Below are positions 49,801 to 58,400 of a DNA stretch of 64,000 nt, piece by piece; the first letter of the stretch is position 1, and each line of letters starts with the position of its first letter. The DNA is from Psychroserpens sp. Hel_I_66 (GTDB taxonomy: Bacteria; Bacteroidota; Bacteroidia; Flavobacteriales; Flavobacteriaceae), in assembly GCF_000799465.1 (NCBI RefSeq), contig NZ_JUGU01000001.1:2686501-2750500 (forward strand). Direction: 5' to 3'. The position numbers were made by a program, and so were the translations under genes. The notes under the pieces are model-generated. The model did no database searches and was not told where the DNA came from. It worked only from the letters and a program-made list of their open reading frames with translations.

Positions 49801-52405
49801 CTACTAAGAAATCAAATGGCGCACCTTCAACCTCTCCCGCTAAAAATGATAAATTAAGAGGTGTACCATCAGCACTTGTGTATGTCAATATTAATGAATC
49901 GTTATTACCGTAACATAAGAAACCTGGTAAAATACCTGCTGTACAATCTACTTCAAAATCAGTTTGAATAGTAGTTGTGAATTCCACAGGACCAACCCAA
50001 GTACTAAAACCTTCGGCATCACAATTTGCTCTTACCCAAACTTCATAATCTGTATCAAAATCCAAACCTGATTCTGTAATCGCAGTCAAAGTTGTTGAAG
50101 TACCTGAACCTGTTGGAGGTCCAGATCCTGCAGGAATAACTACATATTCCCAATCTGTTTCCGGTCCACCAGCATTCCATGTAATATCTACAGAATCACC
50201 TGTTACATTCGACACCGCCAAATTTGTTGGCTCTTGGCATGATGGAATTGCTCTTACTCTAAAGTTGTCTACAAAAACATCATTATCTTCTGGATCATCC
50301 ACAGTACCTTCAGAACCTAAAATACCAAATTGTACTATTTGTCCAGAATAAGCTGTCAAATCGAAAACAACCTGTGTTCCTGTAGCTGGCACCGTACTTG
50401 TATTATCAAATGTGATAAGACTTGTCCAAGTAGCACCGTTATCATTACTTATCAATAATTGTACTGTATCATCAGAACCTAATGTTCCTGCTGTAGTAGT
50501 ACTTCCAAATTGCATAATACCAAAATCGAAATCAACTTGAAATGGCCCTCCAGTTAAATCAAACTGTGGTGATAATATCCAATCACTCTTTGCTGCCAAC
50601 CATAAATTAATTTTATAAGCACCAGCAAAACCGTTGTTTAAGAATCCATCTGGACCCCAATCACCAGCTCCCAAACCAGTTGGCCCTGATGCCGCATCAC
50701 CATTTGCTGCTTCATCCCAACAATCTGGAATAATATCTGTAAACGTTTCTAAATAATCTGGGATGAATATATCACAACCCGTTTCAAAATTCACTGGACC
50801 AACCCAGCTACTCAAGCCTTCTCCAATGCAATCTGCTCTTACCCAAACCTCATATTCTGTAACAGCTGTTAAAGTCATTGCTGTGTAAGGATTATCTTGT
50901 GTTGGGGTTCCAGGACCTGTTGGAAGACCTGTCCCAACTGGTTGCACTGCTACTTCCCAATCCATTTCTGCACCACCTGCTGTCCAGCTTATATCTGCTG
51001 TAAAAGCAGTAATATTATCTACTGTTAAACCTGTTGGCTCTGGGCAAGTTGGAATTTCTCGTACTCTAAAATTGTCAACAAAAACATCATTATCTGCTGT
51101 GTCATCTACAGTACCTTCAGAACCTAAAATTCCAAATTGTACGATTTGACCCGAATATGCTGTTAAGTCTTGAACCACTTGTGTTCCTGTTGCAGGTACT
51201 GTACTTGTACTGTCAAATGTTATTAAGGGTGTCCATGTCGCACCATTATCGTTACTGATTAATAACTGTACAAAATCATCAGAACCTAAAGTTCCAGCAG
51301 TGGTGTTACTACCAAATACCATAATTCCAAAATCAAAATCTACTTGAAATGGGCCTCCAGTTAAGTCAAATTGTGGTGTTAATATCCAATCACTTTTATT
51401 GGCTTGCCATAAATTGATTTTGTAAGCTCCCGCAAACCCATTGTTTAAGAATCCATCTGGACCCCAAGCTCCAGCTCCTAAATTTTCTGGACCTGTCGTA
51501 GCATCTCCATTATCTGCTTCATCCCAACAATCTGGGATAATAGTTCCAAAATTCTCTAAATATTCCGGAGTAAATACATCACATGCTGATTGAAATGTAA
51601 CTGGTCCTGCCCAAATACTCAAGCCATCTGCATCGCAATCTGCTCTTACATAAACGTCATACTCTGTAACTGGCGATAACGTATCAATAGTATAGGGATT
51701 GTTATTTGTCATTGTTCCTGCACCTGTTGGCTCACCAGAACCTGCTGGTTGAACTGCAACTTCCCAATCCATTTCTGCACCACCTGCTGTCCAGCTAATT
51801 TCCGCAGAAGTTGAAGTTATTGCAGAAACCGTTATATCTGATGGGAAATTACAGGTAGAGTTATACACCTGTATATTATCAATAAGCCAGTAAAAAGCCC
51901 AGGAATTACCATCGTCATAGATGAATCTTATTTGCATAGCTGCATTAGAATATGCAGTAATATCAATATGTTGTTGATCTGTTGCTGCATCAAAACCACC
52001 TGCACTTGCATCTTGGTTTAGTACTTCAATCCAGTTTGTACCATCAAATACTTCAACTATTCCAATATCTGAATCTGCTCCTCCAGCCAAGTCAAAATAA
52101 TATTGATCGAAATCAAGAAATAAAGCTGTTGCACCAGTTGTATCAAAGGTTGGTGAAGTCAATGTTTCTATTAATTCTGTTCCATTTCCGTTAGCGTCAC
52201 TATCAACTAAGGCTCCATTTGTACCGTCAAGACTGTTTCCTCCTCCTTGCTGGGCTGACATCCAAGAATCTCCCGTTGCTCCACCACCATCTGTAATGGT
52301 CCAAGTTGCAGGGATTTCAGTATTAAAATCTTCTTGTAGATACGTTTGTGCACTAACCCAAGAACAGGTAAATAATAGTGCGATTAATAATGTAATATTT
52401 TTCAT
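46859..52405 (-). CDS. Giant T9SS type-B surface protein with repeated jellyroll, FN3 and choice-of-anchor L domains
   Basis: A 1848-residue secreted protein. After a signal peptide come a choice-of-anchor J/MAM-like jellyroll (about 20-185), FN3, and then two tandem copies of a jellyroll + FN3 unit (residues about 272-540 and 540-808) that are highly similar (both contain GPDGFLNNGFAGAYKINLW and TAYSGQIVQFGILGSEGTVD). Next comes a Cys-rich cassette (about 812-1150) also present in the protein at 55425-60029, then a choice-of-anchor L domain (about 1175-1400) and Ig-like modules. It ends with a type-B sorting signal (CFIPQGISPNGDGLNDSFDL, about 1763). It is exported by T9SS and probably an adhesin or motility surface protein. 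Confidence 0.92.
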   Translation of the reverse strand: MKNITLLIALLFTCSWVSAQTYLQEDFNTEIPATWTITDGGGATGDSWMSAQQGGGNSLDGTNGALVDSDANGNGTELIETLTSPTFDTTGATALFLDFDQYYFDLAGGADSDIGIVEVFDGTNWIEVLNQDASAGGFDAATDQQHIDITAYSNAAMQIRFIYDDGNSWAFYWLIDNIQVYNSTCNFPSDITVSAITSTSAEISWTAGGAEMDWEVAVQPAGSGEPTGAGTMTNNNPYTIDTLSPVTEYDVYVRADCDADGLSIWAGPVTFQSACDVFTPEYLENFGTIIPDCWDEADNGDATTGPENLGAGAWGPDGFLNNGFAGAYKINLWQANKSDWILTPQFDLTGGPFQVDFDFGIMVFGSNTTAGTLGSDDFVQLLISNDNGATWTPLITFDSTSTVPATGTQVVQDLTAYSGQIVQFGILGSEGTVDDTADNDVFVDNFRVREIPTCPEPTGLTVDNITAFTADISWTAGGAEMDWEVAVQPVGTGLPTGPGTPTQDNPYTAMTLTAVTEYEVWVRADCIGEGLSSWVGPVNFETGCDIFIPDYLETFTDIIPDCWDEAANGDAASGPTGLGAGDWGPDGFLNNGFAGAYKINLWLAAKSDWILSPQFDLTGGPFQVDFDFGIMQFGSTTTAGTLGSDDTVQLLISNDNGATWTSLITFDNTSTVPATGTQVVFDLTAYSGQIVQFGILGSEGTVDDPEDNDVFVDNFRVRAIPSCQEPTNLAVSNVTGDSVDITWNAGGPETDWEYVVIPAGSGPPTGSGTSTTLTAITESGLDFDTDYEVWVRANCDAEGFSTWVGPVEFTTTIQTDFEVDCTAGILPGFLCYGNNDSLILTYTSADGTPLNLSFLAGEVEGAPFDFLVVYDTDGSELYNDEGDDGDISGLTFQSTGDTISFQITSDISVSCDSGSFCCSDGIDFTVACATCINPAATYQIIDDCDTGDQFLVDVNVTTLGDAISLTISNNVNGDTTPVTATGIYQVGPFPFATDVIITLSNDQDSNCIINSSAIRLEACPPDNDNPCDATVAAVNADDSCALITSGTLLEATDSGIPDGTCGGNPDDDVWFQFTALEEFQIIQLTNIDGTGFGINLDHALYEGTCDAPVELYCSADDASLTTSLTVGNTYYIRVFSAGDVGVDYTFDLCIRPGSGNVSIDQTTYTIEQLVVDILIDSPCAQISNITSSTGSDFGDVNGIGYFSADEGSFPFEDGILLTSGNAALAGGPNFNAMSDGGFAWVGDTELDDAVGINSNNASIIEFDFVPLSDDISFDFIMASEEYNGSTGGTFECTFSDAFAFLLTDQAGNTTNLAVLPGTTTPILVTNIHPENPGCPAINEEFFGGYIPQNLPPISFDGRTTVFTAFSPVNIGETYHIKLVIADASDTALDSGVFLKAGSFDIGEVELGADITVAAGTAACVGEQVILETQALTVDHVWFKDGFQIEGETSNTLVVTEDGTYTAQIIFSPSCIISDEILVEFLPSPEVNTPDDNIICSATGQAVFDLNSNDAFILGPSQSPADFTVTYHISQDDADNDDAELTSPYTNTTNPETIFVRVENNVTGCFDTTSFNLVVEDPSFTIQSVDVIGCDNDDDGIAEFDIDSNTANVLGDLDPSQYDVSYYLNEADAIDGLDELVSPYESAGGPIFVRVETVGNPNCFVVGTFNLVFGLDPSTSFTTDFNYEVCPDAVVPIIIEATPENYDTTEVSISWFYALDGSATPELISGENGLTLPVLDGGIYTIEVTFNDTGCTTSQSQEVIELESCFIPQGISPNGDGLNDSFDLSNFRVTRLEIFNRYGTSVYQKTNYIDEWVGQSDKGDELPVGTYFYSVEFEDKESETGWVYLQKEQ
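48950..50230 (-). repeat. FN3 + Cys-rich cassette shared with the neighbouring adhesin gene (copy 2)
   Basis: Encodes the FN3 domain and Cys-rich cassette (TTIQTDFEVDC to YTFDLCIRPGSG) matching 57270-58560. Boundaries are approximate. Confidence 0.8.
49980..50785 (-). repeat. Second copy of the ~805-bp tandem duplication in the T9SS adhesin gene
   Basis: Second jellyroll + FN3 unit; shares runs such as the WDEAxNGDAxxGPxxLGAG region with the first copy. Boundaries are approximate. Confidence 0.85.
50785..51590 (-). repeat. First copy of an ~805-bp tandem duplication in the T9SS adhesin gene
   Basis: Codes for the first jellyroll + FN3 unit of the 1848-residue protein; followed by a near-identical second copy. 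Boundaries are approximate. Confidence 0.85.
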
Positions 52406-52512
52406 TTGTGTGGGTGTTACTTACTTTTTCTTAATCATAATGTTTTATAATTCTTTATAGTCTAACTATAATTAAACAACGTAAGCCTTAAATAATTAAG
52501 GCTTACGGTAAT

Positions 52513-54426
52513 TTATTGCGGTTGTGGTCCTCCACTTACGATAATAAATTCAGATCTTCTATTTAGTTGGTGCTCTTCATCTGTACAAGTAGAGCCACAT
52601 TCAACTTTCAATTCACTTTCGCCCTTACCTTCTCCAGATATTCTTGATTTATCAATTCCTTTTGAAATTACATATTGAACTGTTGTTTTAGCTCTTCTGT
52701 CTGATAAACTCATATTATAAGAATCACTTCCTCTACTATCTGTATGAGAAGTCGCCTTTATAACCAATTCTGGATATTTGTTCATGATTTGAACTAATTT
52801 ATCTAATTCAAAAGCTGCTTGTGCTGTTATGTTTGATTTATCAAAATCAAAATAGATAGGATCTAATTCAATCATTTCAGGTCCAACAATATCCTCAATT
52901 GGGTTTAAAGAAATACTTACCTCTACTTCGTCGTCTTCAGTTGCATCAACTGTTACTTTTTGACTTTCATAACCGTCCATTTTTACTTCCAATTCCGAAG
53001 ATTTTCCGCATTCAACAATAAATTCAACAGTACCATCAGAGTTGGTCACTTTAGAAAGCACCATATTTCCTTGGTCATCATACATTGTTACCGATGCAGC
53101 ATTTATTGGATTACCTGTTTTAGAATCCATAACTGTTCCTGAAATTAAAACATCACATAATGGTTGAAGTTTTTTGATTGCATAGATATCGTCACTTCCC
53201 ATACCACCTTCTCTGTTAGAAGACACATATCCTTCTTCTGATTCCTCATCTAAATAAAAAGCGAAATCATCTGCATTACTGTTTACTGGAATTCCAACAT
53301 TTCTAACTGGAGCCATTTTACCATCAACTTCTTTTGTATAGAAAACATCAAGATTACCTAAACCTAAGTGACCATTTGAGGAAAAATAAAGCGTATTGTT
53401 ACTGCTTATGTATGGGAACATCTCTTGTCCTTGAGTATTAACTTTTTGACCAAGATTAACTGGCTCTCCTAAAGAACCATCTGTATTAATGCTAGCTTTG
53501 TAAATATCAAAAAGACCATAACCTCCAGCCATATCTGACGCAAAGTATAATGTTTTACCGTCTAGACTAACTGATGGGTTTTTAATTGAATGATTTTCAC
53601 TATTGATTGAAAAACCTTCTACGTTACCCCATTGATCTCCATCTTTTGTAGCTTTAAACAAATGCAATAAACTGTATTTGTATTTAGAGATTGAATCTTT
53701 CTCAAATTCCTTCTCGAAAAAACTTTCTCTAGAAAAATACATTGTATTTCCATCTGGAGAAAATGATACTAAACCTTCATGATATTTCGTGTTTACTTTA
53801 TTTTCTACTAAGCTTGCTGCTTGATAGGTACCATCGTCATTTTTGTCTAATTGATAGATGTCTAAAAAAGGTTCCTCGTTCCATCCATATGTTTTACGGG
53901 ATGTGTTTCTTGCGGAAGTAATGTATAATTTCCCTCCCTGGAGTGTTCCTCCAAAATCTGAATACTCAGTATTAAATCCTAAATTTTGAATATTGAATTT
54001 TTTTCCTTTTTCTAAAATTTTAGGTAAATAATCTGGGTTTTCATTGTAGGCGATTGCTCTATCGTCACTAGGTCTCATCTTAGCAAACTTTGCCATTTGA
54101 GCATTTGATTCTTCATATTTTCCATTAGCTTTAAGCATTTGTGAATACTTGAAAACCATCTCTGGGCTATCTGAAGTTTCTAGAGCTTTGGCATACCAAC
54201 GCTCAGCTTCTTGAGTGTTGAATACATTATAATAGGATTCTGCAAGTTGGCTGTAAACATAAGGTGAACCCTCACCATCTTCAACTAGGTCTGCATAATC
54301 TTCTGCAGCCTCAACAAATTCAAATCTTTTGAAATGTTTGTCTGCTTTTTTTGTACTGGCATCTTGAGCAACTAAGCTAAAAGTACTTAACGCTGCAATT
54401 GTAAAAAGTGTTAATATTTTTTTCAT
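52513..54426 (-). CDS. PorE-like OmpA-family protein (TPR, PD40 propeller, OmpA domain)
   Basis: A 637-residue exported protein. Tetratricopeptide repeats fill about residues 20-125 (AEDYADLVEDGEGSPYVYSQ). PD40/WD40-like beta-propeller blades follow (about 150-410; VSLDGKTLYFASDMAGGYGL), then a carboxypeptidase-regulatory-like domain (about 424-505) and a peptidoglycan-binding OmpA domain (about 515-637, with HTDSRGSDSYNMSLSDRRA). This layout matches PorE, which anchors the type IX secretion outer-membrane machinery to peptidoglycan. It follows PorP/SprF by 18 bp. Several PorE-like paralogues usually occur per genome, so whether this is the core T9SS PorE is uncertain. Confidence 0.9.
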   Translation of the reverse strand: MKKILTLFTIAALSTFSLVAQDASTKKADKHFKRFEFVEAAEDYADLVEDGEGSPYVYSQLAESYYNVFNTQEAERWYAKALETSDSPEMVFKYSQMLKANGKYEESNAQMAKFAKMRPSDDRAIAYNENPDYLPKILEKGKKFNIQNLGFNTEYSDFGGTLQGGKLYITSARNTSRKTYGWNEEPFLDIYQLDKNDDGTYQAASLVENKVNTKYHEGLVSFSPDGNTMYFSRESFFEKEFEKDSISKYKYSLLHLFKATKDGDQWGNVEGFSINSENHSIKNPSVSLDGKTLYFASDMAGGYGLFDIYKASINTDGSLGEPVNLGQKVNTQGQEMFPYISSNNTLYFSSNGHLGLGNLDVFYTKEVDGKMAPVRNVGIPVNSNADDFAFYLDEESEEGYVSSNREGGMGSDDIYAIKKLQPLCDVLISGTVMDSKTGNPINAASVTMYDDQGNMVLSKVTNSDGTVEFIVECGKSSELEVKMDGYESQKVTVDATEDDEVEVSISLNPIEDIVGPEMIELDPIYFDFDKSNITAQAAFELDKLVQIMNKYPELVIKATSHTDSRGSDSYNMSLSDRRAKTTVQYVISKGIDKSRISGEGKGESELKVECGSTCTDEEHQLNRRSEFIIVSGGPQPQ

Positions 54427-54444
54427 AATGATTAGCTTAATTGT

Positions 54445-55350
54445 TTAGAAATATCTTGGTGAACGTGAAACTTTTTTAGGGAAATTCAAGTCAAATAATA
54501 ATAAAAATTCGTGTGATGCTGGAGCATACTTTTTAATATCTGAAGTAACATTGTCATAGGCGTAACCAATTCTTAGGTTATCGGTAATTGCAAAATTTAT
54601 CAACCCTGAAAAAGAATCATCTAATCTGTATGATGCTCCTATTTCAAATTTCTTCCAGAACCTAGCATTAAGGTTCACATCAAAAGACGTTGGTGCTCCA
54701 AATGCCGATTTAACTAAAAACGAAGGTTTTAATTCTGTATTAGGGGATAAATCGAATACGTAACCACCTGTAAAGAAATAATGTGCTTCTTCAGATCCAA
54801 TCTTATTACCATTGGCATCTAAATGAACAGAGTTTAAAATATTTGGTACAGAACCTGCTATATAATACTTGTCTGTATAATAAAAGAAACCTGCTCCAAT
54901 ATTTGGTGTGGTTGTACTGATGTTTTGAGCAAAGAATGGATCATTCTCATCAATCAAATCAAGGTCCGTTAATCCTATATCATGAAACGTAGCACCTGCT
55001 TTAATACCAAATGCTAGTCTATGTTCTCCACCCAATTGAAGTGTATATGAGAAATCTACGTAAGCATTGGTTTCTTTTACCGGTCCTACTTCGTCGGAAA
55101 TGACAGACAATCCCAATCCTACCTTTTCACCCACTGGAGAGTGTCCAAAAAAGGTTGCTGTTTTTGGAGCACCGTCAATACCTGCCCATTGTGAACGATA
55201 CAATAACCCAAAGGAGAGGTTCTCTTTAGAACCTGCATACGCTGGATTTATAACATTCATATTATACATGTACTGTGTATACTGCGGATCCTGCTGTCCA
55301 TACACCTGTGTTGCTATGAGCAATACAATAATGATATAAAATTTTTTCAT
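54445..55350 (-). CDS. PorP/SprF-family type IX secretion outer-membrane protein
   Basis: A 301-residue outer-membrane beta-barrel with a signal peptide and the family N-terminus DPQYTQYMYNMNVINPAYAG (about residues 21-40). Barrel strands run to the end (APASHEFLLLFDLNFP). PorP/SprF proteins are encoded directly after large type-B secreted proteins and tether or help secrete them, as SprF does for SprB. Here it lies between the 1534-residue surface protein gene upstream and the PorE-like gene downstream, a canonical unit. Confidence 0.93.
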   Translation of the reverse strand: MKKFYIIIVLLIATQVYGQQDPQYTQYMYNMNVINPAYAGSKENLSFGLLYRSQWAGIDGAPKTATFFGHSPVGEKVGLGLSVISDEVGPVKETNAYVDFSYTLQLGGEHRLAFGIKAGATFHDIGLTDLDLIDENDPFFAQNISTTTPNIGAGFFYYTDKYYIAGSVPNILNSVHLDANGNKIGSEEAHYFFTGGYVFDLSPNTELKPSFLVKSAFGAPTSFDVNLNARFWKKFEIGASYRLDDSFSGLINFAITDNLRIGYAYDNVTSDIKKYAPASHEFLLLFDLNFPKKVSRSPRYF

Positions 55351-55424
55351 TTGTTAGTTGTTTAATTTTAGTTGTTTGCAAGAATTCAAGAATTCCCTTT
55401 TTATTTGTTAATTAATAATTGGTT

Positions 55425-58400
55425 CTATTTCAGTCTTTGGATATATACCCAAGCACTTCTTTGTTTTCCGTCTTCATATTCCATAGTATAGAAGTATGTT
55501 CCTACCGGTAGTTCGTCACCGTCATTTGTTTGACCATACCACTCATTTGTATAATTGGCTTTAGAATATACTAATGTGCCATTACGATTAAATATCTCAA
55601 GTTTACTAACATCGTAGCTACTCAAATCAAAAGTATCATTCATACCGTCTCCATTTGGCGAGATCCCTTGAGGTATAACACAATTCTCTAATTCTATAAC
55701 ATTTTGAGCTGTAATACTAGAACATTGTGTACCATCATTAAATGTGACTTCGATTTCATACAAGCCAGCCTCTAACACTGGCAGTGTTAAGCTATTCTCA
55801 CCAGCTATAAGACCTCCATCTTGATACCAATTAATGGTTACATCAGATTCGTTATAGTTATTAGCTGTAGCTGTTATCAATATTTCAACCGTTGCATCAG
55901 GGCACACCTCGTATTCAAAATCTGTAGTAAAGGATGTACTAGGCAAAGGTTTTACAATTAATTCAAATGGTGTTGTAGCGTAACAATCAAATGCTACATT
56001 GCTTTCAACTCGTGCATATATGGTTTGTGAAGTGCTGCTATATAATACTGAAGTGTCAATTGCTCCTGTACCAGCTTCAGCATCTGCTTCGGTTTCATAG
56101 TAACTTACTGTAAAATCTGTACTACTTTGACCATTTAAGATATTATCATCATGTGCAGCTAAATCAAATAATGTAATACCGTCTGTGTCGTCATCACACT
56201 CTTCAATTGGAACACTAGTCGCAGTAGGAGTTGGTCCAGAAATAATCAAATCAAAACTAGTTGTCGCGAAACAGAACTCTGCATCTGCATCTTCTATTCT
56301 AACAAAAATAGTTTGCGGGTTTGAAATGTTGGTATATGGAGATGTTAACGCTCCTGTATCTGCCTGAGCATCTGCTAAGGTCAAATGATAAGTCACATTA
56401 AAATCTGTTGCCAATTGAGCTCCTAGCACACCTGGTGTCTGTATTTCTAAATCAAAATCCTCAACTTCATCTGCAGAGATATCATCACATGTAATAATAT
56501 CGTCTACAAGGTTTGCTGTAGGTTCCATTCCAAAATTAACTGTAACAGAGTCTTGAGCTTGAGAATCACATTGTTCGTCGTATGCTATTACAGTATACGT
56601 ACTTGAGGTAGATACTGTAATTGTTGGACCTGTTTCCCCTTCAATGATAAATCCATCTTCGTACCACTCATAGGTATCTGCAAACGGTGAATCTGCATTT
56701 AATTCAAAATCTGGGAAGCCACAAAAGTTTTGATCTTCTCCTAAATCTACTTCAATTTCTGCAGTTATATCTCCGTCAGTTTCACCTCCATCATTTGTTT
56801 GGCTTATAGATATTGTTCCTGGATCATCAGAGAAGTTTGTTACTAATAAAAGGTAAATTTCTCCTGTTTGAGCGTCATCAATAGTTAAATTTTCTACGGA
56901 AACAAATGAGTAACTACAGTCTACTATATTTCCGAAGGGATAAAAATCTGGACTTGTTGTATTATTTGGGCAAGCAGCAGGATCTGGACAACCTAGGTCT
57001 AATCCATCACAAGCGCCTTCTAAATCATCAAAAGGACCCCAAAGCACGAAATCAACATCTAATCCGTTTCCATCTTCATCTACTTGAGAAATTTCGATTT
57101 CAATTAAACCAGGATCTCCAATTTGGATAATGCTCCAAGTAGGGTTTGGTGCCGAACTTAAACAAGCAATATCTGTTGGATCTGGAATACCTATAATATT
57201 GGAAGTTGTTAAAGCTCCACCTGGTTCAGCACAGAAATTTTCTGCATTTTCACAAATAATATTTGTTGGCGCTTCTTTGATACAAAGATCAAATGTGGTT
57301 GTTTCTGGATTAATACCTCCTGAAAATACTCTAACATAATATGTGTTACCCACTACTAACGCAGGAGTTACACTTGCTACACCATCTGTACATTCTATCT
57401 CAACTAAGTTGTCACAATCACCTTCATATAATGCGTGGTCTGTATTAAAGCCTCCACCAGAGATGTTTATTACTGAAATTAACTGCACCTCATTTAATGC
57501 TGTAAATTGAAACCAAACATCATCGTTTGGATTTCCGGTACAGCTTCCACTTGGCACACCAGAATCGGTTGCTTCTATTAAACTTCCTGGTGTTACTAAA
57601 TCACACGATTGATCGCCATTAACCACTGCGACTGTTGCGTCACACGGGTTATCGTTTTCTGGCGGACAAGCTAATAATTGAATTGGACTACTATTGATTA
57701 CACAATTCACATCTTGATCGTTACTTACTGTAACCACAACATCAACCAAAAATGGAAAAGGACCTATTTGATAAGTTCCAATTGCGGTTACAGGTGTAGT
57801 ATCACCGTTTATATTGTTTGAAATTGTTAACGAAGTAGCATCACCTAAACTCGTGACATTAACGTTTATTAAAAATTGGTCTCCTGCATCACAATCATCA
57901 ACTACTTGATATGTTGCAGTTGGATTTATACATGTTGCACAAGAAACTGTATAATCTATACCATCTGAGCAACAAAAGCTACCAGCCTCACAACTCACAG
58001 AGGTATCTGATGTTATTTGAATTGTTATTGTATCTGTAATAGATTGAAATGTTAGGCCATCTAAAAGACCATCATCACCTTCATCATTATATAATACTGT
58101 TCCGTTTCCATCAGTGACTAATAAGAAATCAAAAGGAGCTCCTTCAATTTCACCTGTGTTAATAGTAAGGTTTAGAGGAGAACCATCAGAACTTGTATAT
58201 GTAAATATCTCAGAGTCATTATTTCCGTAGCAAATAAAACTATTGGTTGGACCTGCTGCACAATCAACGTCAAAATTTGTTTGTATCGTAGTTGTGAAAT
58301 TTGTTGGTCCAGACCAAATACTAAATGATGTACCGCAATCTGCTCTTACCCAAACTTCATATTCGGTTTCAAAATCTAGTCCAGATATTGATGCAGACGG

